Shown here: piece by piece, positions 46,826 to 62,031 of the stretch
How the letters are laid out: each line of letters opens with the position of its first letter
How positions within the stretch are numbered: position 1 is the first letter of the stretch
NCBI GenBank assembly: GCA_013399895.1
Contig: VXBA01004184.1
Coordinates: forward strand, 1,054,415 to 1,118,414
Reading direction: 5' to 3'
DNA: 64,000 nucleotides
Origin: Serilophus lunatus
Lineage: Eukaryota; Chordata; Aves; Passeriformes; Eurylaimidae
The notes under the pieces: model-generated
The model's input: only the letters and a program-made list of their open reading frames with translations
The model's database searches: none
What the model was told of the DNA's origin: nothing
Made by a program: the position numbers and the translations under genes

Positions 46826-49800
46826 GTACTGTGGTCTTGTCTTATCTGTAACCCCCTCTCGAAATCATGGAAAGCAACCCCAATCCCACCATAACTCCTT
46901 GGGAAATCTGAAGTTTGTTGCAATTATGCTGCAACTTGTAACTGCTACGACTCTAATTGGAAGCCACATCAAAAGAGATAAATAAGTTAACTTGGTTGAG
47001 TCATTTTATACAGTAGGGGTTTTAATTGCATCTTTTTAAATGGTAAGTAGAGGTTTATATCCTTCAGTAATGGATAGAGACATGATGTGGCATACAGTTC
47101 CCTAAAAGATTTCCCTTTATCATTTTTAAAAAATGTGCTTTATCAGCATAATTGAAGTGATGGAAACCTTTTCAGTAAGAGTTTGCTGACACAAAGGCGT
47201 TTGTAATATAGTGTAAGTCTAATCTGCAGACTTCTTTTATCTGCTGTGCTGTGTGTAATTTCTCCTTTTTATTAAGAGTATATCACAAGAAAGTGGTTAT
47301 TAAAAAGATAAGAGTTGCCTTTCATAGTTTTATTAATTCTAAGCATGATAAGGATCATTTGGATGAAAGAAGACTTCAGCAAAGTAGTATTTTCTCAAAG
47401 CAAGTTTTTTCATATTGCTGAGTCTAAACTATGTTATTGAAGATGGTAGATATACGAATGTTTACTTTCCTAAAACAACTTCTAAATTTATTTTGATTAT
47501 CAGGTGAGTGTGGTAAGAAAGCATGTGATGGTCACAGCACTCGCTTTGCTTTTACACTGACCAGTTTGGAATCAGTTTCTGCTGTGCTTGATTAGAAATT
47601 TTACAATGTCTCAGAACAAATTTACAGTGAGTCATATTGAAGGCTGCAAGTCAGGGGTAACTGATGTCACCTCAGATGATGCTGTTCTGAGTACTGAAGA
47701 TGGATTTGTATTTCTCAACTTTATACTCAATGTTCAAATTAATGATAATACAAAGTTTGTATGAAGTATTTTGGCTTTGAAAATTTAATGCAGTCAACGT
47801 CTATAACCTTAAAGTAAGAAAAAATCAATATCCTCTCAATAAATGAAAGTTTGTGTAACTCATGTAATTTGGCTGTGAACCTTCCTAACTACTATTGAAA
47901 ACTCCTACATGATGGAAACTAGAGAGAGAAAAGATATTTTAGGTCACGTGATTAATTTGTTTTCATTCAGCTACTGTCAATTGATTTCCACACAGTATTT
48001 TCTACTGTTCTTTCTAGCTGAAAAAGAAAGTAAGATGAAAGTATAAATAAAGTTTTTTATGGGTTATGTGACCAGGCTTCCATGAAGATAAATTTATATT
48101 CTCACAGTGGCACTGTTGTAAGTTTTGTCATGAAGGGATCTCATAAAGATTGCTTCTTTATCTCTTTTTCATGCTCCATCTAACCTGTATGGTAGAGTAA
48201 ATTAAAAGAAACTGAAAATAAAACATATGTGAATAATGGGCTGATAAGGAACTTGTGTGGTTTTGAAGACAAGGCAGTCAGAATTTTTCACATCAAAGTA
48301 GTAGAATTGTGGCTTCTAACTATATACTCAGAATGGGCTACCTTAGAAAGCGCAGGAGATTTTAAAACCACACCAAAAAGGAAGTTAGGATCCCACGCAA
48401 TAGGAAAAGAAGCTAGGCTAGACTTCGAAAAGTAGATTAAGTGCTCTACACACTTCTGAAAATCTACCAGTTGATTTTTTTGTATGCTTAGATACTGAAA
48501 TACCTCTGAAAGTCTTACCTTCAGAACAGTTCATTCTGTAGTGATATATCCTCAGATTACTTGTTGTTTTTTAAGAGAAAAGCCTGGGAATTAGGCTGTA
48601 CCTAACTGCTCTCCATGTTTTCACCCTCTGCACTGCATGTGATCATACTGTAGATGGCATTGCACATATGACTCTGGAAGGCAGTACAACGGTTGCTACC
48701 AAGCACAGCCGTAGTACAGTAAAATGTAGCAGAGCACTTTATTGCTGAGCTCACTTTATGAGTGCAACAACAGTCCATAGCTTGTTTTTGCTGAGAGGAA
48801 TCTGGTGACCTTGGAATACGGTGAAGCATGAACATGTGAAATCATTTATCATTCTTACTGCGGAACAGTAAAATTTATGATACCACCTGCTTTGGGCTCC
48901 ATCTACTCCACAAGACTACTCACTCTTTCAAGGCACTGACCAAGAATGTGAACTTATTGTCATTGCAAGTTTAATTTAATATTCTAGCTCTCATTCCTGT
49001 GGTGGGTATGCAAAGCACATATCTCCATTGCAGACCCCATTCTTGTCCGTGCAAGGATCTGCATAATGTTTTATGCAGTGCATCTGAAGCCTTGTTGTAC
49101 CACATGACCATTATGAGAAAAACCTTGACACAGTAGTGGCTGCCAAGTTATGTCTGGGAAGACTGTGTCTTTATTTATAAAATTAAGGATTTATTTCCAG
49201 TATGGCTTTCACTGTATTTAGCCCTGTTTGTCGCATTAGACTGAATGGCCTTTGCTAGGTGAGTGCCATAACCCTGGGCGCATAGGTGTCTTTTATGTCT
49301 GCAAAAGGTGCTAATAATCAGAGCAGAGTTTACCCTGAAGGTATCCTTACAAACTTGTAAGAGATGCTTCAAAAAAAGAATTTAGATAGTTTGGGCCGTT
49401 TTCCTGCTTTCATCCTTTTGCAAATTAATTGACTTAGTTGTGAGAGAATCCATTAGCAGTAATCTGGAAGAGACGGAAAGACCCCTGTTAAAGGGAATCA
49501 GTCAAGTCTTTAATGATAGGTAGTAAAAACTGTGGTTTCCCTCAACAGCTACAGTAGTTGCCTGAGTAGAAATGATTCTTTCCTTTTACTTATTCCTATT
49601 TCCTTGGAAGTGCAGTTGTTTCCTTTGTTTCAGAACCATGACCTTTTTTATTGAGTTTCCCATGCAAAGTTTTAAATTGAGTATCATGATGTTTGTCAAC
49701 TTTGTCATTTCTTTTCTCATATTTAGCTATTAGACACTTTTTAAACCTGAGAACCTATTACAAAAATGTTTTATTATCAGAGTCAGTAAAAAGCACCTAA

Positions 49801-52800
49801 ATCATCATCTACTTGTCTCAAATGGGGAGAAACATAGGTGTGATTTTAAGTGAATTATTTAGGCAGCCAAATATACATTTGGGCCATCTAAGAACATATA
49901 AAATATAAAAGCTGTTTCTTGGATAATGACCCGAGACATTCAAGCATTTGATGATAGGGGAAAATGTAATATTAAATAGGGCAATACACAGTGTATTTCA
50001 CACTCTGTTCATGGTGGATATTGTATTTTTCATACAAATATGAGGACAGTCAAGCCAAAAGATATTTTCCTTCCCCTGAATCAATAGAATAGGAATATTT
50101 TTTATTTTTTTTTTAGTGGGAGAAGGCATCGGAGCCAGACATGAACAATTTTTTCATGTACTTATTTTTATTCACAATGGAAAATTATTTTCAGGATATT
50201 ATCACCCTGAAAATAGTCTTCCAGCTCGTGAGAAAAATTGGTATTGATCCCATTAAAAAACAGGGAATGCGCTGCACGATCTGGAGTCATTCTAAGTCAG
50301 TAAAAAATAAATAAACATGCAGAAAGTTACTGTTTCTTTTCTAATATGAGATAAATTGCTTTGAATAATCCAAAATAAACCTGCAGTGCTTTTCATTGTG
50401 GGAAAGCCACAAACAATCCCTTTTATAACAGGAACTATAGAAAGAGGTTTAGATAAATCTGAATATGGTGCATTCTGTGTCTGTGTAGCCACTGAAGGAT
50501 CAAGGCAAAGCCTCTATTTGCATTTAACCCTTCACTGGCCACACACACAGTAGCATCTTCTCCCCGTAGGAAGCAGCCATGTCTAGTCAAGCCCTAGAAC
50601 TGAAATTCCCAATCAAGCTGTGATGTGAAGGTGAACAATCACATTTGCTTGCTTGCTTGTTTGTCGGTTGTTTCTAATATTTATATTTTACATTGTCCCT
50701 AATTTATCACTTATGCCACCAGAGTTTGTACAAAACATGCACAAGCTGCTTGGAAAATGTTGCTGAGGAGCAAGATCTGTTTCTTGGGCAATTTCCTAGG
50801 GCCTCTCTTTATCTTTCAAGAAAAAACAGGTTGGCTTTGGAGCATTCAGGTGGGGGTTTAAGCATTTCACAAAGGTAGGATTGACATCTTTATCCTTCCA
50901 AATGTGGGTTAGGAGAAAAAAAGCCTGTGCTATCAATAAATTTCTTTATTTATGTGCATGAGCTGTTTATTTCAGCCTTGGAACCATGGTTTCTGGATGC
51001 CTGTAGTTCAGGAAGAAAGTAGTATTGTTTTTCCATTGATTTACTCACCACATCTGGGTAGTCTCTTGGCAATGTCAAAGGCATATGTTTAAGCATATGA
51101 TGAGAAATTATGTAAAACTGCAAAACTGATCAGCTTTTCTGGTTATACAGTTAAAAAATAAACACAGGACGCTGCCTAACCATAGTCATCAAGTGTTACT
51201 GAACTGACATCTTTGCTTGATGCAATTTAGTGACAAGAAAGGTGGATTATAATAGAATTATTTCATCATGAATGAACTACAGATCTAATTTACTAAGACA
51301 CACAGAAGTTACAGCATGACAGCACAAAGACATGCTGCAGCTACAGTACATAATCAGGGTTTTCAGGTGCTTTTATCTGTCAGGATGATTAAGCAATTTC
51401 ATTATTTAAAGTTGTAATTAAGCCATTTGTATTTTTGAAACCCATTGTGAAAATTAGTATTACACATTACTAGTTTCAAGGCTACAAAAGCAGCTCACAG
51501 CCTGCATGTAAATTAGTTTGCAAACTCTTAGAGTGTTGTCATAATGCAAGGTGAATATACATTATGTAGAAATGTTTGTATTTGTAAGCTGTTTTCTTTT
51601 CTGATGCAGTTATTTTTTTTGCACCCAATAAGACAGGAGAAAGAAATCCTCATGCTGAATGTGACAGATCAGTCTGATGAAGCTTATCATAAGAGGTTGG
51701 TAGACATGAAATACCATGACCTGACAAGGAAAACTTTTTTGGCCAATATCTAAAGCAGATTTAACAGCAAGAGTCATTTGCACAGCTCAAGAACAAGTAC
51801 TGGATTAAGAAGAGCATATTAGTTATGGGAAATTCTGGCAAATGCAATAAAATAGTAGATCACATCATGGTCAGATTCCAGTGAGCTCAGTCTGCCATGC
51901 TTAGAAACGAAATGGAAGTCCTCCATTTGCGTTGTTGTCCATAAATCCAACTTTTGATTAGACTAGGAGGCAGAAATTAAATTCTTTGAAACTGCAATTT
52001 CCATTAAAAGCAAAGTAGAACTTGATCTACTAATCTTCCGTTTCTGTACTTCACTCACTAAATTTTATTTTATTATATGCGTTATTTAAAATTGTAGTGA
52101 CTGTACGTGGTGCAATCTTGGCAGAGAGAGGTGAACTTCATAAACCCTCTTAAAATTCCTTCCAGCCTTACGTATGACTGTCTAAGTGGTGCTTAATGTT
52201 CTAAAAATATATTATTATGGTTGCTAATGGTTAATAAAACTTCTATCAGTAATTTGTCATATGAAAGTAACCATATAAACAACTCCACACCCGAGACTCT
52301 AGGAGTCATTTAGCTGTAATATGGATTTATCAGTTCTTACTGTATGGCTTCCATAGATCATTGAAATCAATATTCTTATTTAGAGAACTCCTGGGATGTA
52401 TTAGGAATGATTTTGGTGGATAAACCAAATGTTTGGTTCACATGATTTTGAGGAAAGGTCAATTTAACTTTTCATAAAGAGCTCTACGTTTTAAAAAATA
52501 TTGATTGTCTTAAGACATAGATTTAACCAGACTTTAGAAGAATTGATATCTATTGACCATATTGAACTTTTAGGATAGTAGTGTGTTTGTTTGCAGCAGA
52601 AAGTGAAAAATTCTTGAGAGCTGCATTAAGCATCTGCAGAGTTTATAAGCCAGTGCTTCCACTGGTGTGAATCTGCTCTTTTCAGTGCAGCTGCTCCTGC
52701 TCTGGCTGAGAATCGAAACCTTTGCTTTCTTACCAAATGAATGTTCTCCCTGAAGGAATAAGGAGAACATCAGCAGATCAGGATAACTGTGCAGGTTTTT

Positions 52801-55800
52801 AGTTCAGTGCCACCAATTACAAATGTAGTCTTCAAGTTGTTCTGGTGTTTGTGAGCTTTCCCAGAGCAATGCAGAGCCAGGGCTACTTTGAAATTTAACA
52901 TTAACCATCATCTCAGCTCTGCTTAGGTTACAAATAATTGGGCATCCATTTATAGTTTTATAGTAGTATTAGCGCTGGCTAGAAAATGGAAGTCCTTATG
53001 AATAATGTCATGACTTAAAAGCATTTTTTTACATTAGAGTTGCATATTCTTTGTAGGAAACGAACCCTACAGAAACTTACTAGGAAGGCAAAAGCAGGAT
53101 CCTCACCTGAATTTTCCTTTAGCAGAAGTTGTTTTCACATGGAAGTCTAGGTGAAACTTTAATGTTGAAAAATTACAACTTTTTTGAATCATAATTTCAA
53201 GATAGTTCCTGGCATTCTTTGGTATTGTTATTGATAGCTGTTATGATTTTTAGTTTTTGGGAGTTTTTAAGTGTTTGCATATTAAAGCAGTAACAATCCT
53301 CCATCAGCAAGTAAATTTCCCAAAAGAAACATCCCTATGACACAGGTGTTGCATCATAACACCTTCCAATTTTAAAATATCCTTACAGCAGCCAGTTAAC
53401 CCTAATTTACTCATTCAAAGACAGACAAAAAACTGCAGACTGATATCACACTGCTCTTCCTAAATGGATTCAAGGTACTTAAGAGTTTTACTGGCTATTT
53501 TCAAGCAGTTATTCAGAATCCAAGGTCTTTCTAAATTATTTTCTGGTCTTAGAATGATTCTTTTATTACCAAGTCAGTCTTTTCCCTTTCCATTTGTTTA
53601 TTCCAATTAACCTGTGGACTCAAATTTGTTCAGAGGAATTTACCATTGTTGTTGTAATTGGATGCATGGCCTGCGTGGCATTTTCTATTTTTGTAAATGG
53701 CCTCACTCTCACTGAGGCACCTCTGCTGACATCCCTGGATTTGGATGCACTTCTGAGTAAGGAAGGATTTGCTGTAGCACCCTGTGGCCAGCACAGAGAC
53801 CCTGATTCCAAATTCAGTCTTCATTTTCCATGTGCTGACTATTTAACCAAATGTGCCTGATTTAATGAAGACTCTTGCAGTAATTTCTCACCCAGTGCTC
53901 AGCTAAAGCAAACAGAAGCAGAGCTGAAATCACAGTTAAGTGTATTACAATTCAAACAGAAAATTCTGTTATTAATCTAACTCCAGTGCACATGCAATGG
54001 AGACCATTTGTCGTGTGCAGAGGTGACAGGAGATGTCCAGTTTCCTTCAGGTAACTGCTAAAAGGAACCTTTCTGAATGTCAGACTTGGATTCCTTGCAG
54101 AACTCTTCTTCCTTTCCTTGAGTCACTTTCTAGTTCAAGCAGACCAATTGTATTTTGATTTCAGAAATACACAGCCTTGAACTGGTCACCTAAAATTCAC
54201 CTGTGGACTTAAGTATTTCAGCCGTTAAGGTGGTTTCATGTCCTGTAAAGCTTCCACATGAACTGGTTTGGGTCTATTATACTTTAGGAGAGCATATTGG
54301 ACTTTTTGTCCTCAATATTCAGATGTTGCTCTTTTTTTTTTTATTTATCTTTTTCTTTAAAAATGTTATCTGCAATTTTGAAAACACACACTTGAGCTAT
54401 TTGGTAGAACTAAAATTGTAAATTTTTGACTCTTTTTTTTTTTTTCCTCCTAGAAGAACCTGTGGTCCCATTTCTAGCAATAGTAACTTCATTTTACAAA
54501 TGTGTCTGTAATCCAGCAGCCATTTTCCATTCACCAAAACATGCTTCACAGGGAAAATTTCAGCCAGCTCAACTGTGAATAAATGTTTGAACCTTGAAAT
54601 AATTACTTTAACGAGATCCCTAAAAATTTAAGGGTCTGGGCTACACTGATACTGAAAATTTCTTCCCACAGTCTATTTGTTTCATGTCTCTGATGTCAAC
54701 CCAGAACCACTCTGGGATGCAGACCCTCAATGCTGACTGTTTCCTCCCAGAAAAGCAGTATGAACATGATCATGGTTAGTACTGAAAGCAAGCTATATGT
54801 TGACTAAATAACATTCTCTGACAAAGTCACAAATATAGCTGATAATTAATTACCTCGGTGTGGTATATAACATATAATCAGCCTGTCTGCAAAATGCCAG
54901 CTCTGCAATTAAAGTCCCCTTTCAGTAAAGAGACTATGCGTAATATTTTGGTTGTATAATCTGACTTCTCCCTGAGTATAAATACAGAAGGGTGGATACA
55001 TAGCCATTCTTTGCTTTACAGAGATTATTAAGGTAGACAGCTATGACTCACTGCCACCGTTTAGCTATGTTGCAAACAAAATAGCGTTTGGTTTCTCTGC
55101 ATTGTGTCCTAATTGCCTGCTGGAAGTGAAGTAAATCCACCACTAACCCCTGTGGAGAAGGAGCCCCTATTTCTGTTGTGTCCTGCTGCTTCTGTAGGCC
55201 CCTCCGTCTCAGACTGCAGAAGTATTCAAAACTGTTATAGTGGTTGTCTCCATGGGATTCACACCAAGTGATTCTCTGGAGATATCCTCTCAATTAAATG
55301 TGAGAGTTGCGTAAGAGCAGGAATTCTTTCATCTTGGTTTTGCAGTGTCCACCTTCAACACAGTAAACATGTTTCAAGTAAATCACCTTTCCCAAAATGT
55401 GGAAATTGTGAAAGGATGTTAAATGCCGGTGTTAGCTGTATGTTCCTTTGCTGGGAGTTTAAAGCTACCCTTGCAAGCAGTCTCAACACTTCTTTCAGAG
55501 ATGAGAAGCCTTTGAAGATGGATTTGCAGGTGATGGAAAGCCCTCAAAGAGCCAGCAGTACCACTGCCCAAAGCAGGGGTCTCCAGTTCAGGGGAGTCTT
55601 CAGGTGGGCTTTCTTCTGTGTGCGGGCTAACCTGGGAATCCTGGTGTTTTCCGGATGGAAAATGAGAACTGAGGTATAAAGTGTGGGTGTTTATTTAATG
55701 AATTAACACCAGTGCATAACATTTCCTGTGGGATTTGAATCAATAAGCAGAGTCTAGCCCTTTGGTCAAACAAAGCGAGTGAGGTGTATAGGTGGGTTGT

Positions 55801-56228
55801 ATGAGAGGGAGGGGACAGGAGGTCTCTTCAAAAGGTGTTTTCAGAACTAGGCACAAGTGTTTGCCCTCAAGAGCAAACAAACCTCAACTGGCTTGTTTTC
55901 TTTGTCTCTGGGGTCTAGTTTGCATTAATCACACTCTCTTCCTAACATCCAAAAAAACCAAGCATTGTATTTTTTCAGACACCAGCAGCAAGGGAAGGAT
56001 ATATCATCCTATTCTGAACAGTGACAACCTCCTTTTTCTTAGTGCAACCTTCTTGTGCTCAGAGAGAAATAAAAGACCCAGTTGCTGAATACCCTCAGGA
56101 GTGTGGCCAGACCCCTCAGTTGCCTAAGTCTCAGCCCTTGGAGCACCATGCAGTCAAGATGCCTGATTCAAATGTAACCTTTAACTTTTGAGTATTAGTA
56201 TTTCAGTCAGTTTTCTGGAAAGCAAACT

Positions 56229-56243
56229 AAAAAAAAAAAAAAA
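56229..56243. repeat. Run of 15 A
   Basis: A homopolymer followed by an A/C-rich tail. No retrogene body or target-site duplication is evident upstream, so I do not call it the tail of a processed pseudogene. Confidence 0.8.
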
Positions 56244-59200
56244 GAAAACAAAACAAACCAGTATATAAATATTTGAAAGGTAATTGTAAAGAATAAGAAG
56301 ACTTGTTTTGACATTCATATTATTTTTTTATTATCTTTTAGTTAAGCCTATGTTTTACTTATGTATTAATATAGTGAAAAGTATTTCCTTAGTTTTCTAG
56401 CAAATAATGTGTGTTTCAGGAGGCTGGTTAAATGGATTTATGACCACAATTCCACTCGAAGACTGAGCCCTCCACGAAAAAAAAGTTCATTGCAAATCTC
56501 TTAGTAGAAATATCTAACAGGCAGAATCCCTGCATGTATCATCTAAGAAGAAGGCAGATCCTGGAGATAGAGAAAGTGATTTAAATTCCAGATAAGATTC
56601 AAAGATGAATGATGAGGCCTCATGAGTGAAATAAAGTAGAATTCTATGTAGGCTGTCTTGAAGTAGGAGTAAACTCATTTCAACTGTCTTTGAAAACAGT
56701 TTGTTCAAAAGCCCGCACTTCTGTTCAGTTTTGGAAAGGACATTAATAATGCAGGAATGTAAGACTAACATAATTTAGGCCTCAATGTATACGAAAATGT
56801 TATCCCCAATCTCTTTGGTTACTTGCCATTGATGTTCTCGTGAACATAATTTTTACCATTTGGAAATAGTTTCACACTATGTAAAAGTATTAATAGTCAA
56901 AATTCAAAAACTTAATGGAAAACTTGAAGTCTGATATCTGGCCTCAGACCATGAAACAAATGAGGTATTTGGGCTGTTTCAGGTAGGAGGTCAAAGGATC
57001 TGGTGGTTTTCATAATTTTCCATTATTCTTATTTGTTAAGTGGCAAATGTGTTCTGTTTGTGAATAATTTTCAAAGGCTATCTCCTGAAGCCTTTGCATT
57101 TTTTAATCTCTGATCATAAGTATAGAAATTTGGATATATAACATTCATAGTAGTTTCTGTAAATAGAAAATTTATACTGACAAATCATAGTATAGATCAA
57201 TATCTGGCATATAAATAAAATAAGCCCTTTAAATTTAGAAACAGATAATTAAATTTGTAATGTTTATTCTGGCTAAGGTTTTGGTTGCTCTTTTTTATTC
57301 CTCAGATTCAGGTAGATAATGGCTGATTAAACTTGATCTTAAAAAAGTTTCCATGTTTCGTTATTAGGTAGAAAGTGCATTCATCTAGGAATATTGATCA
57401 TTCTTTCCATTTAGGAAAAAACCAGTTTTTCTTCCTGATAGGACCAAGGAAATATTTCATTGAGCCTGACAAGCTGCAGCTTTCATGGTAGGAGCTATAA
57501 TACCTCTTTCTTTCCTTTCTTTTCCTGCTCTCCTCAGCTGTGGATTTCCAAGGGCAAATCCATGCTGTCAGCTGCCATGCTGTGTTTACAAAGCAAAGTT
57601 CTTTGCATTATCCTTAATAGTTGAATTTATTCTTTTATTTGTGCAGGTAACTTATTTGCGGAATGTTGATATGGGCTGTAAATAAATGGCAGTAACTGTC
57701 ATATTTACCCGAGCCCCTTACAAAGACCATCAGTGTAACTTTCCCATTTAAAAGGGAAAACATTTGGGAAGCAGTGAGTGTGTCCAATAGAATACTGATT
57801 TTGGTTTTTCTGCTAAAAAGTCATGATTGGGTGGGATTATCTTTTGAATAAAATAGACAAAGAGCATAATTTAAGTTCCCGCATTAATGGAACTGTGATA
57901 TTATTACAATTTGCATCCATAAACATAGCATGTGGAGGAACTGATCAAATGCTAATCTTTGTTATAAAAATCTTGTAGGGCTCATCTTCTGGCTTTGCTA
58001 ATAGAAGGAGCTTCCACTGGCCAAATGTCAATTTACAAAGAAATTCTTTTGTCGATACTGATTTATCACGTGAATGTAAAACTTTTCCAAATAATTATAA
58101 AGAGAGGCTGATGGCTTGTTTGAAAAGAGCATGTATTAGCATTCTTCCGTGTTGTTTTCACATTATTTAAGCACTTAGAATTAGTTAGAGTTAGTTAAAA
58201 TTAGTTTGGGACTGTAGATTGTGTTCCTGGCTGATGTGAAGAGGGTGGCAATTTTAGAGCATGGACTTATAGGGTAGCAATGTTTGGTGGGACCTTTATC
58301 TGTTGCTTTATTCTGTATTACTGACTTAGCTAATAACTAATACCAATTAGCTAATTGCAAATAATGTGAATGATTTGGTAAAAATTCCTTCTATAAATTA
58401 TTGAGGGGTTTTGGTACAGATTTATGAACCTCAGCAATAACCTTTTTATTACACAGTATCTTAAATGGGTCCTTTTTCTCCTAAGTTTAGCGGCATCCAT
58501 TTGTATACTTTCTCATGAAATACAGAAAGTACCTGTTTCTGTAAGATATTTGCCAAAACGCTTTTTGTGTATCTTCTGTATTTTCTAGCAGGAATTGGAG
58601 AGGAAATGGCATGTATTCCACACCACCAGTGTATATTTAGGTCTGTGCAGCACATGTTGAGCTCCTATCCAAGACCTCAGCCTTTTCTAACCTGACAGCA
58701 TTATGTGGATTTTCCCAGCATTTAATGCTGCAAATATGAGAGTACCACACTTTAGACATCTTTTGGCATTTAACTTAGACATTGTCTTGTTTGAAAAATT
58801 GTGCTAAGCTTTATATCAGAGTGAGGACTGGAAAGCTTGTTGTGATTGTTAGGACTGCGCAAGGTGCACTTAGATAATGCAGGGCTGTCTTTTTTCCTGT
58901 TTTGCTGAGATGTGGTTGTAAAATGGTTTAATGCTCTGTGCAGCTATTTTAACTCAGAATTTGAACTTTTGTCATTGTAGAATGAGTGTCAACAGATGGT
59001 AAATGCATTTTTTTCAGTCATACTATGTGCTAGTTTTCCAGAGCTGACAGACTTCAGGTTGGGGTCTCTGCAGCCTGGCCGAAGACACTAAATTGGGTTC
59101 TCCATTTTAACTGCTCAATATAGTCACTAAACAAGCTTTTGAAGATTTTCTGTTGATGAAACCTAAGGAGACTGCCGGTCTCTTTGAAACTCTTCAATGC

Positions 59201-59602
59201 TATAGGAGTTTTTCATTGATTTTATAGGGAATTAAGCTACCTATTTTATGAAGAGGAGACACACTTAAAATGCCTGGCCAACTTTACCACCTAAGCTAGG
59301 TAAATAACATCACTTGCCCTTCCTCTGGCCCCAGCTATCTTGTGGCCTGTAAACTTGTCTTTAAAATCCATAAAGACAAGAGAAGGAGCCATGAAACACA
59401 GGAGTCAAAAGTGGCATCACTCCATCTAAGAGATCAGATAGCACAGAATTGGTCGCAATTGATTATGTTGAGTGTGAAAAGCTAAGCAGAAATTGCCTGC
59501 TGTAGCTGTAGGCAGTGTAGAGTTTATCCACTTCTCATAAACACTGCGAAATGTATGGTTTACTCACCTTTTTATTTCCTGTGACATGATGGGTAATAAA
59601 CA

Positions 59603-59614
59603 CCCCCCCCCCCC
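59603..59614. repeat. Run of 12 C
   Basis: A C homopolymer in unique AT-rich intron. Its length is likely to vary between individuals and reads. Confidence 0.85.
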
Positions 59615-61809
59615 AAAGTTTGTGTGCATGTGTGCATATTTAGTATATATACTTCTCTCAATTATACATTCATACATATATAGGTACCACTAAAGGCTGT
59701 AAAGGATGGCACCTTTGAACTGTTTTTAACATATCCTTCCCAACTCATCTCTCAATCTTTTAGCAAGGTAAAAGTCTTCAAGTTCAGTACAGAGTTACTA
59801 AGTCTTGTCTAAGAGTAAGACAAGAGAAGAATCAATTCAAATGAACAGCTAGATACATTTCAAATGGAAAAGAGCCAGCAGTGTTGTCATGCAAGATCTC
59901 ATCAAGGGACTGCAAAATAAGAATCTAGGGGATGTCCTTGATTATTATTTCATTCCCCGTCCTTTTCCTACAATTCATGAATACAAGTTTACCATGAGAT
60001 TTTTTAAATCCTTTCTGTTTTTAGACACCGAAGGTTCATTTGCAGATGACTCAAATGTCATGTGTGTTTGGAATTAAGTTGGCTTCATTAAGTGATGGAA
60101 TAACAGAGTGGATATTGTGATTACAAAAGAGGGCAGAGGATACTGAGATGGAAGACAGTGACCTACCCTGCCTGGCAGAATGCCAGCAGCACAAGAGTTG
60201 GAGACAAGAGAAACTGCCTAACAGAGAGATCAGCACTACAATTAACATCCTCTCTCTAGCATATGAGGCAGGTAGTTCAGGCAAAACCAGATAATACATT
60301 TTGGAAAACTTAGGGTCAGGTCTGTATACTTAGCTATTTTAAACTCAGGATGATACACAAATCAGATTAAAACTAGCTCACAGTAATGAAAAATTTTCCC
60401 CAGTTACCACAGGGGCATTTGCTCACCCTTCTTGAAATGAAAGACATTTGCTGTGTCAGTCAATCTCCAAATAAAATACACTGAAGAGTTCTGCAAGATT
60501 CAGCTTTTTATCTCAGGAAAATCAAAGATCAAAATATGCCTTATGTCTGTAAGTCTGGTGGTGAATACAGTCTCACCTCTTTTAGGTGCTTGCTCCCCAC
60601 CTTCTGCATTCATTTGAATGCACATGGAGGGGAAAAGGCTGAAGGAAGAGAAAAATAATTACTGTTATTTGTCACTATAAGGTAAATAAGAATTTCTGAT
60701 AAAATATAACAAGGCATTTCCTATGGGAACTTGAGTAGCTATAAAGAAATGTACTTGGTAAACATGCTATATAGATGTATTTCAGGACTTAGTTCGAATG
60801 AATTGGTTTCTTGGAGTATTTCTCAAGAGAGAAATATTGTTAAAAGATGGAACTTCCCTCACCAAATTTACAGAGTGATTTAATGAACATCCACACTAAT
60901 GCTAGACATGTTGAATCATAATGTATTGCAAATTGCAGAACTCAAGGCATTCAAAGCAAATATTCTATCCATATTTTCTTAAAAATATAAAACAAATATT
61001 AGGACTGTTTCCTAAACAGTGTGAAAATTTGGCTTTTTAAGTGAAAGTAAATGTCTAAGTTGTATAAACATTAAGCCAAGAAAAAACATGAACTAGACAG
61101 TGAGTAAACATTTGAAAATATCAGTATGGAAAGACTGTGATTAGATATGTACTTATTTGCAAATAGCATTTACTTGAGTGAGGCACACAAGAAAATCCAG
61201 TGGGTTTTCCTAATGCATAGTTTTCTGAACTATCCAACAGAATAGTTTATATTGAAGAAATACTTGTTTTGGAGGATATATGGATTATGATTTTAAATCA
61301 ACAGCATTAAGCTGCATTATCTTTTCCGCTAGTGAGATTATAAGGGCAAAGAAGTGCTTCTCAATCCTTCACCTCCAGCTCCTTTTTTTCAAAACACACT
61401 GTTGTGGAAAATCTCTTCTTCTTTGCTGAGCTGCCCAAATAAGGTGCCAATATAGTGACATCTAAAGAGAGGCACAGCCACATTTGTCAGGGTTTCGTAT
61501 TGTTTATGGGACTGTAACTGGTACCTCATTGAGGAGCTCAGACTTAAACCAGTCAGTAGAGCCTTGAGAAGGAGATTCCCATGACTCTCACCCACCTCAA
61601 TATTTTCCCAAGAGGTTTCTCTTCTTTTTTTCCATGTAGCCAGAGGTAGGAAATACAAACTGTGTTTCTTCATTCCTCACCAAAAGTCCTGAGGAAGCAA
61701 TAACTTGATTAAGAGTTGCATAAAGAGGGGGCAAGTCACCCTTTGGTCACTTCTCTGTTTAATGTTCTTCTGATACTTAGCTGAGGTTCCAAAAATAAGG
61801 GATCAATTT

Positions 61810-62031
61810 CACAGAATCACAGAATCACTAGGTTGGAAGAGACCTCCAAGATCATCGAGTCCAACCCTTACCCTAGAACCTCAACTAGACTAGACCATGT
61901 CACCAAGTGCCACGTCCAGCCTTTTTTTAAACACATCCAGGGATGGTGACTCCACCACTTCCCTGGGCAGTCCATTCCAAAACTTTATTACTCTTTCTGT
62001 AAAAAACTTCTTCCTAATATCTAACCTATTT
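61810..62031 (-). mobile_element. CR1 LINE 3' end, antisense to the gene
   Basis: The copy starts with tandem cacagaat words, the inverted CR1 3' terminal repeats. It continues with ctaggttggaagagacctcc, aagatcatcgagtccaaccc, agggatggtgactccaccac, ttccctgggcagtccattcc and the ttcttcctaatatctaacct block. It appears relatively well preserved compared with the others. The right edge is a 5' truncation. Confidence 0.92.

Noticed and set aside
53594..53860. 88-residue plus-strand frame considered as a possible next CLSTN2 exon
   Set aside because: Its sequence does not match any calsyntenin segment expected after the HWKLDQ end of the last exon.
56221..56260. Poly(A)-like tract considered as the tail of a processed pseudogene
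   Set aside because: No retrocopy body, polyadenylation signal or flanking duplication could be identified upstream.
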